Positions 1-6,811 are shown, numbered from the stretch's first letter. The stretch is DNA of 16,643 bases from Gammaproteobacteria bacterium (GCA_011371465.1 DRQL01000249.1:1-16643), one strand, 5' to 3'. The notes: generated from the letters alone by a model not told the origin. Made by a program: numbers and translations.

Positions 1-432
1 GTCCAGGTGGTCCATTTCGTGCTGGATCGCGCGGGCCTCGAATCCTTCCATCTCGAAAGACTGTTCTTTCCCTTCCCGATCAAGGGCATGCAGCTGAATA
101 CGCTCGGCGCGCACCACATTGCCGGTGTAATCGGGGACGGAAAGACAGCCCTCCCGGCCCAGCGCAAAACCTTCCCATTCGGTAATTTCCGGGTTGATCA
201 GGATCAGGTGACCGTGGCTGCGTGTCTTTTTGCGGCCCGACACGTCCACGATGACCACGCGCTCGAACCAGCCGACCTGCGGTGCGGCAATACCCACGGC
301 GCCGGGGCCCGCAAGCCGCGTCTCCTCGAGATCGTCGATATTTGCCTGCAGAGCGGCATCAAACTGCTGCACCGGCTCGGAAACCTGCCGCAGCCGCTCG
401 TCCGGGTAGGTGAGAATATCGCGGATCGTCAA
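1..432 (-). CDS. def: Peptide deformylase, C-terminus cut by window edge
   Basis: Removes the formyl group from the N-terminal methionine of nascent proteins, using a bound metal (Fe2+ or Zn2+) in the cytoplasm. The 144 residues visible contain all three family motifs: G-x-x-x-G-IAAPQVG near 44-54 (motif 1), EGCLSVP at 94-100 with metal-ligand Cys96, and HEMDHLD at 138-144 with metal ligands His138 and His142 and catalytic Glu139. The reading frame continues off the left edge, so the C-terminal tail (usually 20-30 residues) is not seen. The start must be TTG at 430-432: the upstream in-frame codons are AGC and then TGA, which is also the stop codon of the preceding gene, and no ATG or GTG lies between. 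It is the last visible gene of a probable ZIP-gcvR-def operon, not beside fmt as in E. coli. Identification is secure; only the start codon is unusual. Confidence 0.95.
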   Translation of the reverse strand, partial: MTIRDILTYPDERLRQVSEPVQQFDAALQANIDDLEETRLAGPGAVGIAAPQVGWFERVVIVDVSGRKKTRSHGHLILINPEITEWEGFALGREGCLSVPDYTGNVVRAERIQLHALDREGKEQSFEMEGFEARAIQHEMDHLD

Positions 433-435
433 GCT

Positions 436-954
436 TCACCCAATCAGCGTGTCGATGACATGCACGTCGACCTTGACGCCGTCAGACTGCAGTGGCGCCA
501 GCGCGGCCCGAATGGCCTCCACGCCCTGTGCAGCGACGCCTTCGATCTGCAGGATATAGATCGGTTCAGCCTCGGTACCGCCCACGTCCGATTCCAGGTC
601 GAGTATGTTCAGGCCCGCCTGTTCCGCCCGGCTGGTCACCTGTGACACGATACCGGCACGATCCGCACCGTGTACCCGGATGCAGACATCCGGCACCGGG
701 CGCTGGTGCAGGCCCGGCTCAATGGCGTCGATGTGCAGGGTCAGCTGCAGCTCATCGATCACGGGTTGCAGGGCGCCGCGCAGGCGATCGGCGTCACTCC
801 CCTGCACCATCATCATGACGGTAAAGTTCTGGCCCAGGCGGATCATGGAGGTTTCGCCCAGGTTACAGTCGGCCTCGAACAGCGCGGTTGTTACCTTCGC
901 CACGATGCCGGGCCGGTCTTTGCCCACCAGCGTCAACATGTACCAGTTCAACAT
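436..954 (-). CDS. gcvR: Double-ACT-domain regulator, GcvR-like
   Basis: 172 residues made of two ACT domains, roughly 4-80 (LTLVGKDRPGIVAKVTTAL) and 89-165 (IRVHGADRAGIVSQVTSRAE), each opening with the G-x-D-R-x-G-IV turn typical of amino-acid-binding ACT modules. This matches GcvR, the E. coli protein that blocks GcvA-dependent activation of the glycine cleavage operon and responds to glycine, and related stand-alone ACT proteins often named 'glycine cleavage system protein R'. No DNA-binding domain is present, so any regulation would be by protein contact. The start at 954 is preceded by a clear GAGGAG ribosome site. It lies 30 bp after the ZIP gene and 3 bp before def, so all three are probably cotranscribed. 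No gcv genes are visible here, so the regulatory target is unknown; the symbol is by family resemblance. Confidence 0.8.
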   Translation of the reverse strand: MLNWYMLTLVGKDRPGIVAKVTTALFEADCNLGETSMIRLGQNFTVMMMVQGSDADRLRGALQPVIDELQLTLHIDAIEPGLHQRPVPDVCIRVHGADRAGIVSQVTSRAEQAGLNILDLESDVGGTEAEPIYILQIEGVAAQGVEAIRAALAPLQSDGVKVDVHVIDTLIG

Positions 955-984
955 GGTTTACTCCTCTTTTCAGGCCGATCCGCT

Positions 985-1767
985 TCAGTTGTGCAGCGTA
1001 GCGTGGGTCAGGTAGATCAGGCTGACCCCGGCACCGATCAGCAGCACCTGTTTGATCGTAGCACTGAATTCCACGCGCTTGTGCAGGCCCGGTATCAGGT
1101 CCGCCACGGCCACGTAGATGAAACTGGACGCCGCGATGGCCAGGATATACGGCAGCACGGGCTCCAGGTTCTTGAAACTGTAATAGGCCAGCACAGCGCC
1201 GACGACGGTGGCGAGACTCGACAGCAGGTTGAACACAAAGGCCTTGCCGGTACTGAAACCGCTGTGCAGCAATACGGCGAAGTCCCCGACTTCCTGCGGA
1301 ATTTCGTGCGCGGCGACCGCCAGACTGGTGACGATACCCAGGTGCACATCGGTAAGAAACGCCGCGGCAATCAGGACGCCATCGATGAAGTTATGGATAC
1401 CGTCACCGATCAGGATCAGGGTGCCCGCCGCCGGGTGGTGGTCACCGTGTTCAGGTACGTGGACTTCACAGCTTTCGTGGTGGCAGTGCCGCCACAGCAC
1501 CAGTTTTTCCAGCAGGAAAAACCCGAACAGACCCAGCAACAGCGTACCGGTGATATTGTGGAAATTGTTGCCTCCCAGTGCCTCCAGCGCGTGCGGCAAC
1601 AGCCCCAGCAGGGCCGCACCCAGCAGTGCGCCGATGGCAAAACTGACCGCGTGCGGCAGCAGCCGGGTGCGTAACACCTCCGGCAACAGCAGGAACACCG
1701 CTGCAGCAACGACGCTGAGCACACCGCCCAGCAGGGAGAACAGCAAAATCCAGGACAACAGTGTCAT
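985..1767 (-). CDS. ZIP-family divalent metal transporter
   Basis: A 260-residue inner-membrane protein with about eight hydrophobic segments, expected to move Zn2+ or another divalent metal into the cytoplasm. The diagnostic ZIP metal-site motifs are both present: HNFIDG at 125-130 in the fourth segment and HEIPQEVGD at 154-162 in the fifth. A His-rich loop at 94-111 (RHCHHESCEVHVPEHGDHH) lies between segments 3 and 4, as is usual for the metal-sensing loop of the family. The HEIPQEVGD form resembles the GufA/ZIP39-like branch more than E. coli ZupT. I chose ATG at 1765-1767, which has GGAG upstream and begins directly with a hydrophobic helix; an upstream in-frame ATG at 1803 would add 12 residues encoded in repeat DNA. 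It probably heads the operon with gcvR and def. The transported metal cannot be told from sequence. Confidence 0.9.
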   Translation of the reverse strand: MTLLSWILLFSLLGGVLSVVAAAVFLLLPEVLRTRLLPHAVSFAIGALLGAALLGLLPHALEALGGNNFHNITGTLLLGLFGFFLLEKLVLWRHCHHESCEVHVPEHGDHHPAAGTLILIGDGIHNFIDGVLIAAAFLTDVHLGIVTSLAVAAHEIPQEVGDFAVLLHSGFSTGKAFVFNLLSSLATVVGAVLAYYSFKNLEPVLPYILAIAASSFIYVAVADLIPGLHKRVEFSATIKQVLLIGAGVSLIYLTHATLHN

Positions 1768-1806
1768 ACCAGTAAAAACTCCATTCCGGCAAAGCCGGGG
1801 CATCCA

Positions 1807-1967
1807 GGAAAGCTTCGATCAATTCGTCATCCAGCGGTATCCATGTTATGGATACCGCTGGATGACTCGCTTCGCTCGCCTTTCGGGCCGCCTGTGGCGT
1901 TCAACGCGCAAGCGCTTTCGTCTGGCATTCGCCAGAATGACGGAGAACGAATTGATCAGAGGTTGCT
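1807..1967. mobile_element. Degenerate MITE-like element, copy A
   Basis: From 1858 to 1964 this is colinear, without gaps, with 7873-7979, showing six mismatches in 107 bp. The right end (1948-1967) carries the same inverted-end sequence as copy B with one G/A change. The left end (from 1807) is recognisable only in part: GATCAATTCGTCAT matches, but the outermost bases have diverged or been rearranged. The left inner portion is replaced by a long perfect hairpin. No target duplication is evident. It carries no transposase, so it would be a non-autonomous element or remnant. Confidence 0.75.
1826..1866. repeat. Perfect 19-bp inverted repeat with 3-nt loop
   Basis: The left arm GTCATCCAGCGGTATCCAT at 1826-1844 is the exact reverse complement of 1848-1866, with the loop GTT between. 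It is inside MITE copy A, where copy B instead has a single shorter palindrome, so it looks like a head-to-head duplication of a repeat end. On either strand it would form a very stable RNA hairpin. Confidence 0.95.
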
Positions 1968-2037
1968 TAATCTTACACGAGTTCATGATTCCGGAAGGTA
2001 TGGATTGTTTGCGACAGGAACTGCCGGGATCGGGGAC

Positions 2038-2143
2038 TGCTTTCGCGGTCAGGAGACCTACGAGGTGTATCTCGGTCCGCAGGAGCGCCGCCCTTCGGCG
2101 CGAAGGCCAGGGCCTGCTTTCGCGGTCGGGGGATCTCTCCTGC
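2038..2143. repeat. REP-like palindrome cluster (GGAGCG...TTTCGCGGTC type)
   Basis: Two copies of TGCTTTCGCGGTC followed by an AGGAGACCT-like or GGGGATCTCTCCT tail occur at 2038-2059 and 2115-2143. Between them lies GGAGCGCCGCCCTTCGGCG at 2082-2100, which folds as a GCGCCG/CGGCGC stem. The pair in head-to-head orientation recurs at 4655-4717. The pattern resembles the GTAGGAGCGGC...GCCGCGAA REP sequences known from pseudomonads and xanthomonads; that assignment is from memory of the family, not a search. Confidence 0.8.
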
Positions 2144-2150
2144 GTGGGGC

Positions 2151-2879
2151 TCAGGGTTGTTCCAGCCAGACGAGGGATGCCATGCGTCCCGTGACACCAT
2201 CGCGCCGGTACGAATAGAAGCGGTCCCGGTCGCTGAAAGTGCATAAACCGCCACCGTGGACTGCCCGCACACCGACTGACTCCAGGCGTATCCGGGCCAG
2301 CCGGTACAGGTCAGCCAGCCAGCGACCGCCCGGTGCGGCACTGAACGCTGCGGCCGCCTGAGCGTGCCGGTCAACAAAAGCCTGCCGGACCTCGTCAACG
2401 ACTTCGAACGCCGACGGCCCGATGGCGGGTCCCAGCCAGGCCAGCAACTGCGCCGGATCGCTGTTCAGCGCCGCCACCGTGCTTTCCAGTATGCCGGCGG
2501 CGAGCCCGCGCCAGCCGGCGTGCGCAGCGGCAACCCGGGTACCGGCACGATCACAGAAAAGCACCGGCAGACAGTCCGCTGTCAGAACTGCACAAACGTA
2601 TCCGGCCTGGCGGCTGAACCCGGCATCGGCGCTCGGGCGCTCGCCACCGCAGGTAATATCGACTACTGCGTCGCCGTGCACCTGCTCCAGCCAGACCGGC
2701 GCGGTGGGCAAGCGCAAACGCTGCCTGAGCAGATCGCGGTTGTGTTGCACGGCACCCGGCTCATCGCCCACGTGCCCGGCCAGGTTAAAGTGCTCCCAGG
2801 GAGGATGGCTGACACCGCCGTGCCGTGTCGTCGTTGCCGCTTTGACGGTCGCGGGCGCCGGCCAGTCCGGGTATATCAT
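2151..2879 (-). CDS. pgeF: PgeF/YfiH multicopper-like purine nucleoside enzyme, peptidoglycan editing factor
   Basis: 242 residues matching the YfiH/DUF152 family (PgeF in E. coli, LACC1 in animals). Family members have been assigned copper oxidase, purine nucleoside phosphorylase/adenosine deaminase and peptidoglycan-editing activities; the E. coli protein prevents wrong amino acids in muropeptides. The three residues of the metal site are visible: His68 in EQVHG, Cys103 in TADCLPVLF and His120 in AAHAGWRGL. The C-terminal FSDRDRFYSYRRDGVTGRMAS block, where RFYSYRRDG is the usual family ending, is also present. Its ATG overlaps the rluD stop as ATGA (2876-2879), so the two are translationally coupled, the same order as in E. 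coli (rluD-yfiH). The clpB gene that follows in E. coli and Pseudomonas is absent; repeat DNA comes next instead. Confidence 0.93.
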   Translation of the reverse strand: MIYPDWPAPATVKAATTTRHGGVSHPPWEHFNLAGHVGDEPGAVQHNRDLLRQRLRLPTAPVWLEQVHGDAVVDITCGGERPSADAGFSRQAGYVCAVLTADCLPVLFCDRAGTRVAAAHAGWRGLAAGILESTVAALNSDPAQLLAWLGPAIGPSAFEVVDEVRQAFVDRHAQAAAAFSAAPGGRWLADLYRLARIRLESVGVRAVHGGGLCTFSDRDRFYSYRRDGVTGRMASLVWLEQP

Positions 2880-3823
2880 GCCTCGGCTCTCAGCACTTCG
2901 AGCAGTGCACGGAAATCTTCCGGCGGCTCCACTTCCCAGCCAACCGCTTCACCACTGGCCGGGTGAACGAGTTCCAGGCGCGCAGCATGCAGGGCCTGGC
3001 GGCGGAAGGCACGGATGGCATCCCGCACGGCGGGCGACGCAGCGCGCGGGATGCGCAGACGCCCCCCGTACAAGGGATCCCCCACCAGTGGACAGTGGAT
3101 ATGCGCCATGTGCACCCGGATCTGGTGGGTGCGGCCGGTTTCCAGTTGCACCTGCACCAGCGTGTGCGCCGGGAACCGTTCCAGCACCCGGTAGTGGCTG
3201 ATTGCCGGCTTGCCGGATTCCACCACGGCCATGCGCAGGCGGTCGCGGGGATGCCGGCCGATGGGCGCATCGACCGTGCCACCCGCGGTCAGCACCTGCT
3301 GCACCAGGGCCAGGTAGGAACGGTGCACGGTGCGGGCCTGCAACTGCCCTACCAGCGCGTTATGCGCCTCCAGGCTGCGCGCCACCACCATCAGGCCGCT
3401 GGTGTCCTTGTCCAGGCGGTGCACGATACCCGCGCGCGGCAGGGCCGCCAGCTGCGGATCGTAATAGAGCAACGCGTTCTGCAGGGTACCGTCCGGGTTG
3501 CCGGCGGCCGGGTGCACCACCAGGCCAGCCGGCTTGTTCAGCACCAGCAGGTGCTCGTCTTCGTACTGCACATCCAGCGGGATATCCTGCGCCTGGACCC
3601 CGGTCTCCAGCTCGAGTTCGGCCCGGACCGACACCTGCTCGCCACCCGCCACCCGGTATTTGGCGACCGCCGGTTGCCGGTTCAGCAACACCTTGCCGGC
3701 CTTGATCCACTGCTGGAACCGGCTGCGGGAATACGCCGGGAACAGCTCCGCCAGCACCTGGTCCAGGCGGCGTCCGGCCAGGGCCGGGGGAATCTGTCCT
3801 TCCAGTTGAATCGTCTCTTGCAT
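2876..3823 (-). CDS. rluD: 23S rRNA pseudouridine synthase D
   Basis: 315 residues. An S4 RNA-binding domain lies at about 17-75 (GRRLDQVLAELFPAYSRSRFQQWI) and is followed by the RluA-type catalytic domain with VLNKPAGLVVHP at 94-105 and the signature HRLDKDTSGLMVVA at 135-148. Asp138 is the catalytic aspartate. RluD isomerises uridines 1911, 1915 and 1917 of helix 69 in 23S rRNA, needed for ribosome assembly and termination. The later motif GRTHQIRVHMAHI and the FRRQALHAARL block near the C-terminus also fit. Divergent from bamD and coupled to pgeF, as in E. coli and pseudomonads, which supports RluD rather than RluC or RluA. The start at 3823 is used because it leads directly into the N-terminal strand before the S4 domain. 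Confidence 0.95.
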   Translation of the reverse strand: MQETIQLEGQIPPALAGRRLDQVLAELFPAYSRSRFQQWIKAGKVLLNRQPAVAKYRVAGGEQVSVRAELELETGVQAQDIPLDVQYEDEHLLVLNKPAGLVVHPAAGNPDGTLQNALLYYDPQLAALPRAGIVHRLDKDTSGLMVVARSLEAHNALVGQLQARTVHRSYLALVQQVLTAGGTVDAPIGRHPRDRLRMAVVESGKPAISHYRVLERFPAHTLVQVQLETGRTHQIRVHMAHIHCPLVGDPLYGGRLRIPRAASPAVRDAIRAFRRQALHAARLELVHPASGEAVGWEVEPPEDFRALLEVLRAEA

Positions 3824-3832
3824 GGAATCTGG

Positions 3833-3861
3833 TGGCCACGGGGGGCAAGCCGCTTTACAAT
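3833..3861 (+). promoter_or_regulatory. Candidate sigma70 promoter for bamD
   Basis: TACAAT at 3856-3861 fits a -10 box with one mismatch, and TGGCCA at 3833-3838, 17 bp upstream, matches TTGACA at four of six positions. Transcription would begin near 3868, about 29 nt before the bamD ATG. It is the best match in the gap but is unproven. Confidence 0.35.
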
Positions 3862-3882
3862 TTCACTCTCTCGATTGCCCCC
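3840..3882. promoter_or_regulatory. Inverted repeat in the bamD/rluD divergent promoter
   Basis: GGGGGCAA at 3841-3848 is the exact reverse complement of TTGCCCCC at 3875-3882, with a 26-bp spacer. It fills much of the 73-bp gap between the divergent rluD and bamD starts. It could be an operator acting on both genes or chance in G/C-rich DNA; nothing in the sequence names a regulator. Confidence 0.4.
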
Positions 3883-3896
3883 GGACAAGCAGGCTT

Positions 3897-4634
3897 ATGC
3901 GCTGGTTACCTCTTATACCTTTATTGGCGGCTTTATTCACCCTTGGCTGCGCCACCAACGGCCAGGACGAACTGGACCAGCTATCGGCCAATGAACTGTA
4001 TAACCGCGCCAAGCAGGCGCTGAACGCCGGGGACTACGAAACCGCCATTAACACCTTCGAAAGACTGGAGGCGCGCTTCCCGTTCGGCAAGTACGCCCAG
4101 CAGGCGCAACTGGAGATCGCCTACGCCTATTACAAGTTCGACGAGCCGGACTCTTCCATCGCGACCGCCGACCGCTTTATCAACAATAACCCCGGCAACC
4201 CGCACCTGGATTACGCCTACTACCTGAAAGGTCTGGCCAACTATACCCGCGGCGCCAACATCGTAGACCGGCTGTCACCGCGCGAGCCGTCGGAACGAGA
4301 TACCCGCGCCCTGCGGGACTCGTTCAACGATTTCACCCAGCTGGTCAAGAAATTCCCCGACAGTCGCTACACGCCGGACGCCAAAAAACGCCTGGTGTAC
4401 CTGCACAATATGCTGGCGAAGTACGAGATCAACGTCGCCCGCTATTACATGAAACGCGGCGCCTGGGTGGCCGCAGCCAACCGGGCCAAGTACGTCATCG
4501 AAAACTACCAGCGTACGCCCTCCGCCCGGACGGCGCTGCAGGTGCTGGTGCAGGCCTATACCAAAATGGGCATGGATGATCTGGCGCAGGACGCGCAGCG
4601 GATCCTGGATATGAACCAGGAAACCTCCAGGTAA
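3897..4634 (+). CDS. bamD: Outer membrane assembly lipoprotein BamD (ComL/YfiO)
   Basis: 245 residues. BamD is the essential lipoprotein partner of BamA in the complex that folds outer-membrane beta-barrels; it sits on the periplasmic face of the outer membrane. A short signal peptide (MRWLPLIPLLAALFTLG) ends at Cys18, the expected lipid-carrying cysteine, followed by TPR-like repeats across the rest: NELYNRAKQALNAGDYETAI, the conserved RFPFGKYAQQAQLEIAYAYYK block (about 47-67) and later KRLVYLHNMLAKYEINVARYYMKRGAWVAAANRAKYVI, all close to the E. coli protein. The residue three before Cys is Thr where Leu is usual, so the lipobox is non-canonical. The ATG at 3897 was chosen because it begins the signal peptide; an upstream in-frame ATG at 3822 would add 25 unlikely residues reaching into the rluD start. 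Divergent from rluD. Confidence 0.95.
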   Translation: MRWLPLIPLLAALFTLGCATNGQDELDQLSANELYNRAKQALNAGDYETAINTFERLEARFPFGKYAQQAQLEIAYAYYKFDEPDSSIATADRFINNNPGNPHLDYAYYLKGLANYTRGANIVDRLSPREPSERDTRALRDSFNDFTQLVKKFPDSRYTPDAKKRLVYLHNMLAKYEINVARYYMKRGAWVAAANRAKYVIENYQRTPSARTALQVLVQAYTKMGMDDLAQDAQRILDMNQETSR

Positions 4635-4638
4635 ACCA

Positions 4639-4717
4639 GGGGTCGCATTTTACGGTAGGAGCGCCGCCCTTCGGCGCGAAAACTGAGGCCTGCTTTCGCG
4701 GTCGGGAGACCTCCTGC
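4639..4717. repeat. REP-like pair downstream of bamD
   Basis: GTAGGAGCGCCGCCCTTCGG begins at 4655 and contains a GCGCCG/CGGCGC hairpin. TGCTTTCGCGGTCGGGAGAC begins at 4691 and continues as CTCCTGC to 4717. Both parts match the cluster at 2038-2143, in the same order. GGGGTCGCATTTTA at 4639-4652 just before it resembles short tags seen beside REP elements. It lies between the convergent bamD and glnB ends and may act as a shared transcript end. Confidence 0.75.
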
Positions 4718-4746
4718 AGCAGATGCCTGCGTGTTCGCGGGATCGG

Positions 4747-5085
4747 CTAGATTGCGTTCTGGTCGGTTTCCCCGGTGCGGATGCGCACGACCTGCTCCAC
4801 CGCGGTGACGAAGATTTTCCCGTCGCCGATCTTGCCGGTTCGTGCCGCGTTGGTAATCGTTTCGACACAGCGCTCCAGGTCTTCCTCCCTGACCACCACC
4901 TCGAGCTTGACCTTGGGCAGGAAATCCACGACGTACTCCGCCCCGCGGTACAGTTCGGTATGCCCTTTCTGGCGACCGAAGCCCTTTACCTCGGTAGCCG
5001 TCATACCGGTGATACCAATCTCTGACAGTGCTTCGCGCACGTCGTCCAGCTTGAACGGCTTGATGACGGCTTCAACTTTTTTCAT
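4747..5085 (-). CDS. glnB: Nitrogen regulatory protein PII (GlnB type)
   Basis: 112 residues, the standard PII length. PII trimers bind ATP/ADP and 2-oxoglutarate and relay nitrogen and energy state to NtrB, glutamine synthetase adenylyltransferase and other targets. The T-loop KGHTELYRGAEYVVDFLPK is intact with Tyr51, the uridylylation site; the B-loop TGKIGDGKIFV is at about 83-93; and the C-loop RIRTGE is present. Asp at position 54 (YVVDF) is as in E. coli GlnB, whereas GlnK has Asn, and no amtB is beside it, so GlnB is the better call. The start has a strong GGGGAG site 8 nt upstream. It follows nadE after 67 bp on the same strand, so it may be read from the sucCD-nadE transcript or from a promoter in that gap, which I could not identify. 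Confidence 0.95.
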   Translation of the reverse strand: MKKVEAVIKPFKLDDVREALSEIGITGMTATEVKGFGRQKGHTELYRGAEYVVDFLPKVKLEVVVREEDLERCVETITNAARTGKIGDGKIFVTAVEQVVRIRTGETDQNAI

Positions 5086-5152
5086 GGATCACTCCCCTGT
5101 TGAGGTTGGCCTGGACCGCTAACTCTACTAAAAGCCGCGCCAGGAATCGAAT

Positions 5153-6811
5153 TTAATCACCCAGCTGCACGCTGATAAAGCCCGATGTGATCGGGTAGCG
5201 GCGGTCCCGGCCGAAGGCCCGCTGGGAAATGCGCACCCCGGGCGGCGCCTGCCTGCGCTTGTACTCGTTGCGGTCCACGAGGGTGGCAATACGCCGCACA
5301 GTGGCCGCGTCGAAACCCCGGGCAACCAGCGCCTCGATACTCATATCCTTTTCGATGTACCCTTCCAGGATCGGGTCCAGCAGGGTGTAGGGTGGCAGGG
5401 AATCCTCGTCTTTCTGGTCGGGCGCCAGTTCCGCGGAAGGCGGCCGCTCCAGCACCCGCTGCGGGATCACCGCAGACTGCGCGTTGCGGTATTCGCACAG
5501 GCGGTACACCATCAGTTTGGGCACGTCCTTGATGGGCGCAAAACCGCCGGCCATGTCGCCGTACAGGGTGGCATACCCGACCGCCATTTCACTCTTGTTG
5601 CCGGTAGTGAGCACGATCCGGCCCTGTTTGTTGGACAGCGCCATCAGGATCACACCGCGACAGCGGGCCTGGATATTCTCCTCGGTAGTATCGGCAGCGG
5701 CTCCCGCAAACGCATCCGACAATACCTCCAGGAAGGCCTCGAACGGCTTTTCGATGGAGATTTCCCGGTATTCCACGCCCAGCGCCCGCGCTTCGGCAAA
5801 CGCATCCTCGCGACTCATGTCCGCGGTATAGCGCGACGGCATCATCACCGCCTGCACCCGTTGCGCGCCAATGGCATCCACGGCAATGGCCAGCACCAGC
5901 GCAGAATCGATACCGCCGGAAAGGCCGACCACCACGCCCCGGAAACCGTTTTTTTCGATATAACTGCGCACCCCGAGCACCAGTGCCTGGTACACACTGG
6001 CGACTTCGTCATGGCGCGGCGACACCGCCCCGGGCAAGGGCCGCACCCCGCCATCGCTGCGCTCAAAATCGACCGGGTACAGTCCTTCCTCGCAGGCCGG
6101 CGCGCGCACCCGCGTCGTACCGGTCTGGTCCAGCACAAAGGATTCCCCGTCGAACACCAGCTCATCCTGCCCGCCGACCAGGTTGACGTAGACCACCGGG
6201 CAGGTGGTTTCCGCGATGCGTTTGCGCACCACGGCCTCCCGCTCGTCGCCCTTGCCGGTGTGAAACGGGGAGGCATTCATATTGACCAGCAGGCGCGCGC
6301 CGGCATCTGCCGCTGCGCGCGCCGGCTCGGGCATCCAGATATCCTCGCAGATACTCACCCCGACCCGGACCCCCGCCACGTCAGCGACACAGAAGCCTTC
6401 ACCGGGAATGAAATAGCGTTTTTCGTCGAACACGCTGTAATTGGGCAGGTGGCGTTTGCGGCAACGCGCCACGATCTTACCCTGGTACACCAGTGACGCG
6501 GTGTTGTAACGACCCGCGGAGGTCTGCTCCGGGTGCCCCACCAGCACATGGATACCGGATATTTCCGCGCAGATCCTGTCCAGCGCTTCGTCCACCCGCA
6601 GTTGCAGGCCCGGACGTAACAGCAGATCCTCCGGCGGGTAACCGGTCAGGGTCAGTTCCGGGAAAACGACCAGGTCGGCCTTCTGCTCATCACGCGCGCG
6701 CTGCGCCGCCGCGATGACCCGTTCGGTATTCGCAGTGATATCACCGACCAGCAGGTCTACCTGCGCCATCACCAGGCGCAATACCGCGTGCTCAGGACGA
6801 GCGGTGTTCAC
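5153..6811 (-). CDS. nadE: Glutamine-dependent NAD+ synthetase
   Basis: 552 residues with two domains. The N-terminal nitrilase-like glutaminase (about 10-260) supplies ammonia; its triad is visible as Glu52 (FPELTLTGYPPEDLL), Lys119 (RKRHLPNYSVFDE) and Cys155 (VSICEDIW). The C-terminal synthetase (about 270-552) converts deamido-NAD+ to NAD+ with ATP; its P-loop is SGGIDS at 298-303, and TTGNKSEMAVGYATLYGDMAGGF is the expected substrate segment. This is the glutamine-using bacterial form, not the short ammonia-only E. coli form. The start is GTG at 6811, overlapping the sucD stop as GTGA. An internal ATG at codon 15 is less likely because the family's first strand (LRLVMAQVDLLVGDI) begins before it. 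Placed between sucD and glnB, it is a good candidate for PII-linked control (see findings). Confidence 0.95.
   Translation of the reverse strand: MNTARPEHAVLRLVMAQVDLLVGDITANTERVIAAAQRARDEQKADLVVFPELTLTGYPPEDLLLRPGLQLRVDEALDRICAEISGIHVLVGHPEQTSAGRYNTASLVYQGKIVARCRKRHLPNYSVFDEKRYFIPGEGFCVADVAGVRVGVSICEDIWMPEPARAAADAGARLLVNMNASPFHTGKGDEREAVVRKRIAETTCPVVYVNLVGGQDELVFDGESFVLDQTGTTRVRAPACEEGLYPVDFERSDGGVRPLPGAVSPRHDEVASVYQALVLGVRSYIEKNGFRGVVVGLSGGIDSALVLAIAVDAIGAQRVQAVMMPSRYTADMSREDAFAEARALGVEYREISIEKPFEAFLEVLSDAFAGAAADTTEENIQARCRGVILMALSNKQGRIVLTTGNKSEMAVGYATLYGDMAGGFAPIKDVPKLMVYRLCEYRNAQSAVIPQRVLERPPSAELAPDQKDEDSLPPYTLLDPILEGYIEKDMSIEALVARGFDAATVRRIATLVDRNEYKRRQAPPGVRISQRAFGRDRRYPITSGFISVQLGD

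Larger units (their letters stand above)
1768..2150. repeat. Gene-free repeat cluster between ZIP gene and pgeF
   Basis: 383 bp with no supportable gene. From left to right it holds a REP-like palindromic motif (CCGGCAAAGCCGG, 1787-1799), a degenerate copy of the MITE-like element found at 7815-7981 (about 1807-1967), a perfect 19-bp-arm hairpin inside it, about 70 bp with nothing recognisable, and a REP cluster at 2038-2143. These separate two convergently placed ends of minus-strand units (pgeF stop at 2151, ZIP start at 1767). The hairpins could stop or stabilise the rluD-pgeF transcript, and the ZIP promoter must lie somewhere within this region. Confidence 0.8.

Noticed and set aside
670..1674. 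Plus-strand open frame of 334 codons
   Set aside because: Lies antisense across gcvR and the ZIP gene, both with clear family motifs; Gln/His/Arg-rich composition typical of antisense frames in high-GC DNA.
1843..2217. Open frame on the plus strand beginning LDDSLRSPFGPP
   Set aside because: The same reading occurs at 7864-8403; both are translations of the MITE-like repeat running into unrelated DNA, with no ribosome site. Repeat DNA, not a gene.
2963..3994. Plus-strand open frame of 343 codons
   Set aside because: Antisense to rluD, whose S4 domain and catalytic motifs are unambiguous.
5086..5152. sigma54 promoter for glnB (TGGCGCGGCTTTTAG on the minus strand)
   Set aside because: Good -24 half but no GC at -12; not supportable.
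6767..6811. ATG at nadE codon 15 as the true start
   Set aside because: The conserved first strand of the glutaminase domain begins before it, and the GTG start gives the typical 4-bp overlap with sucD.
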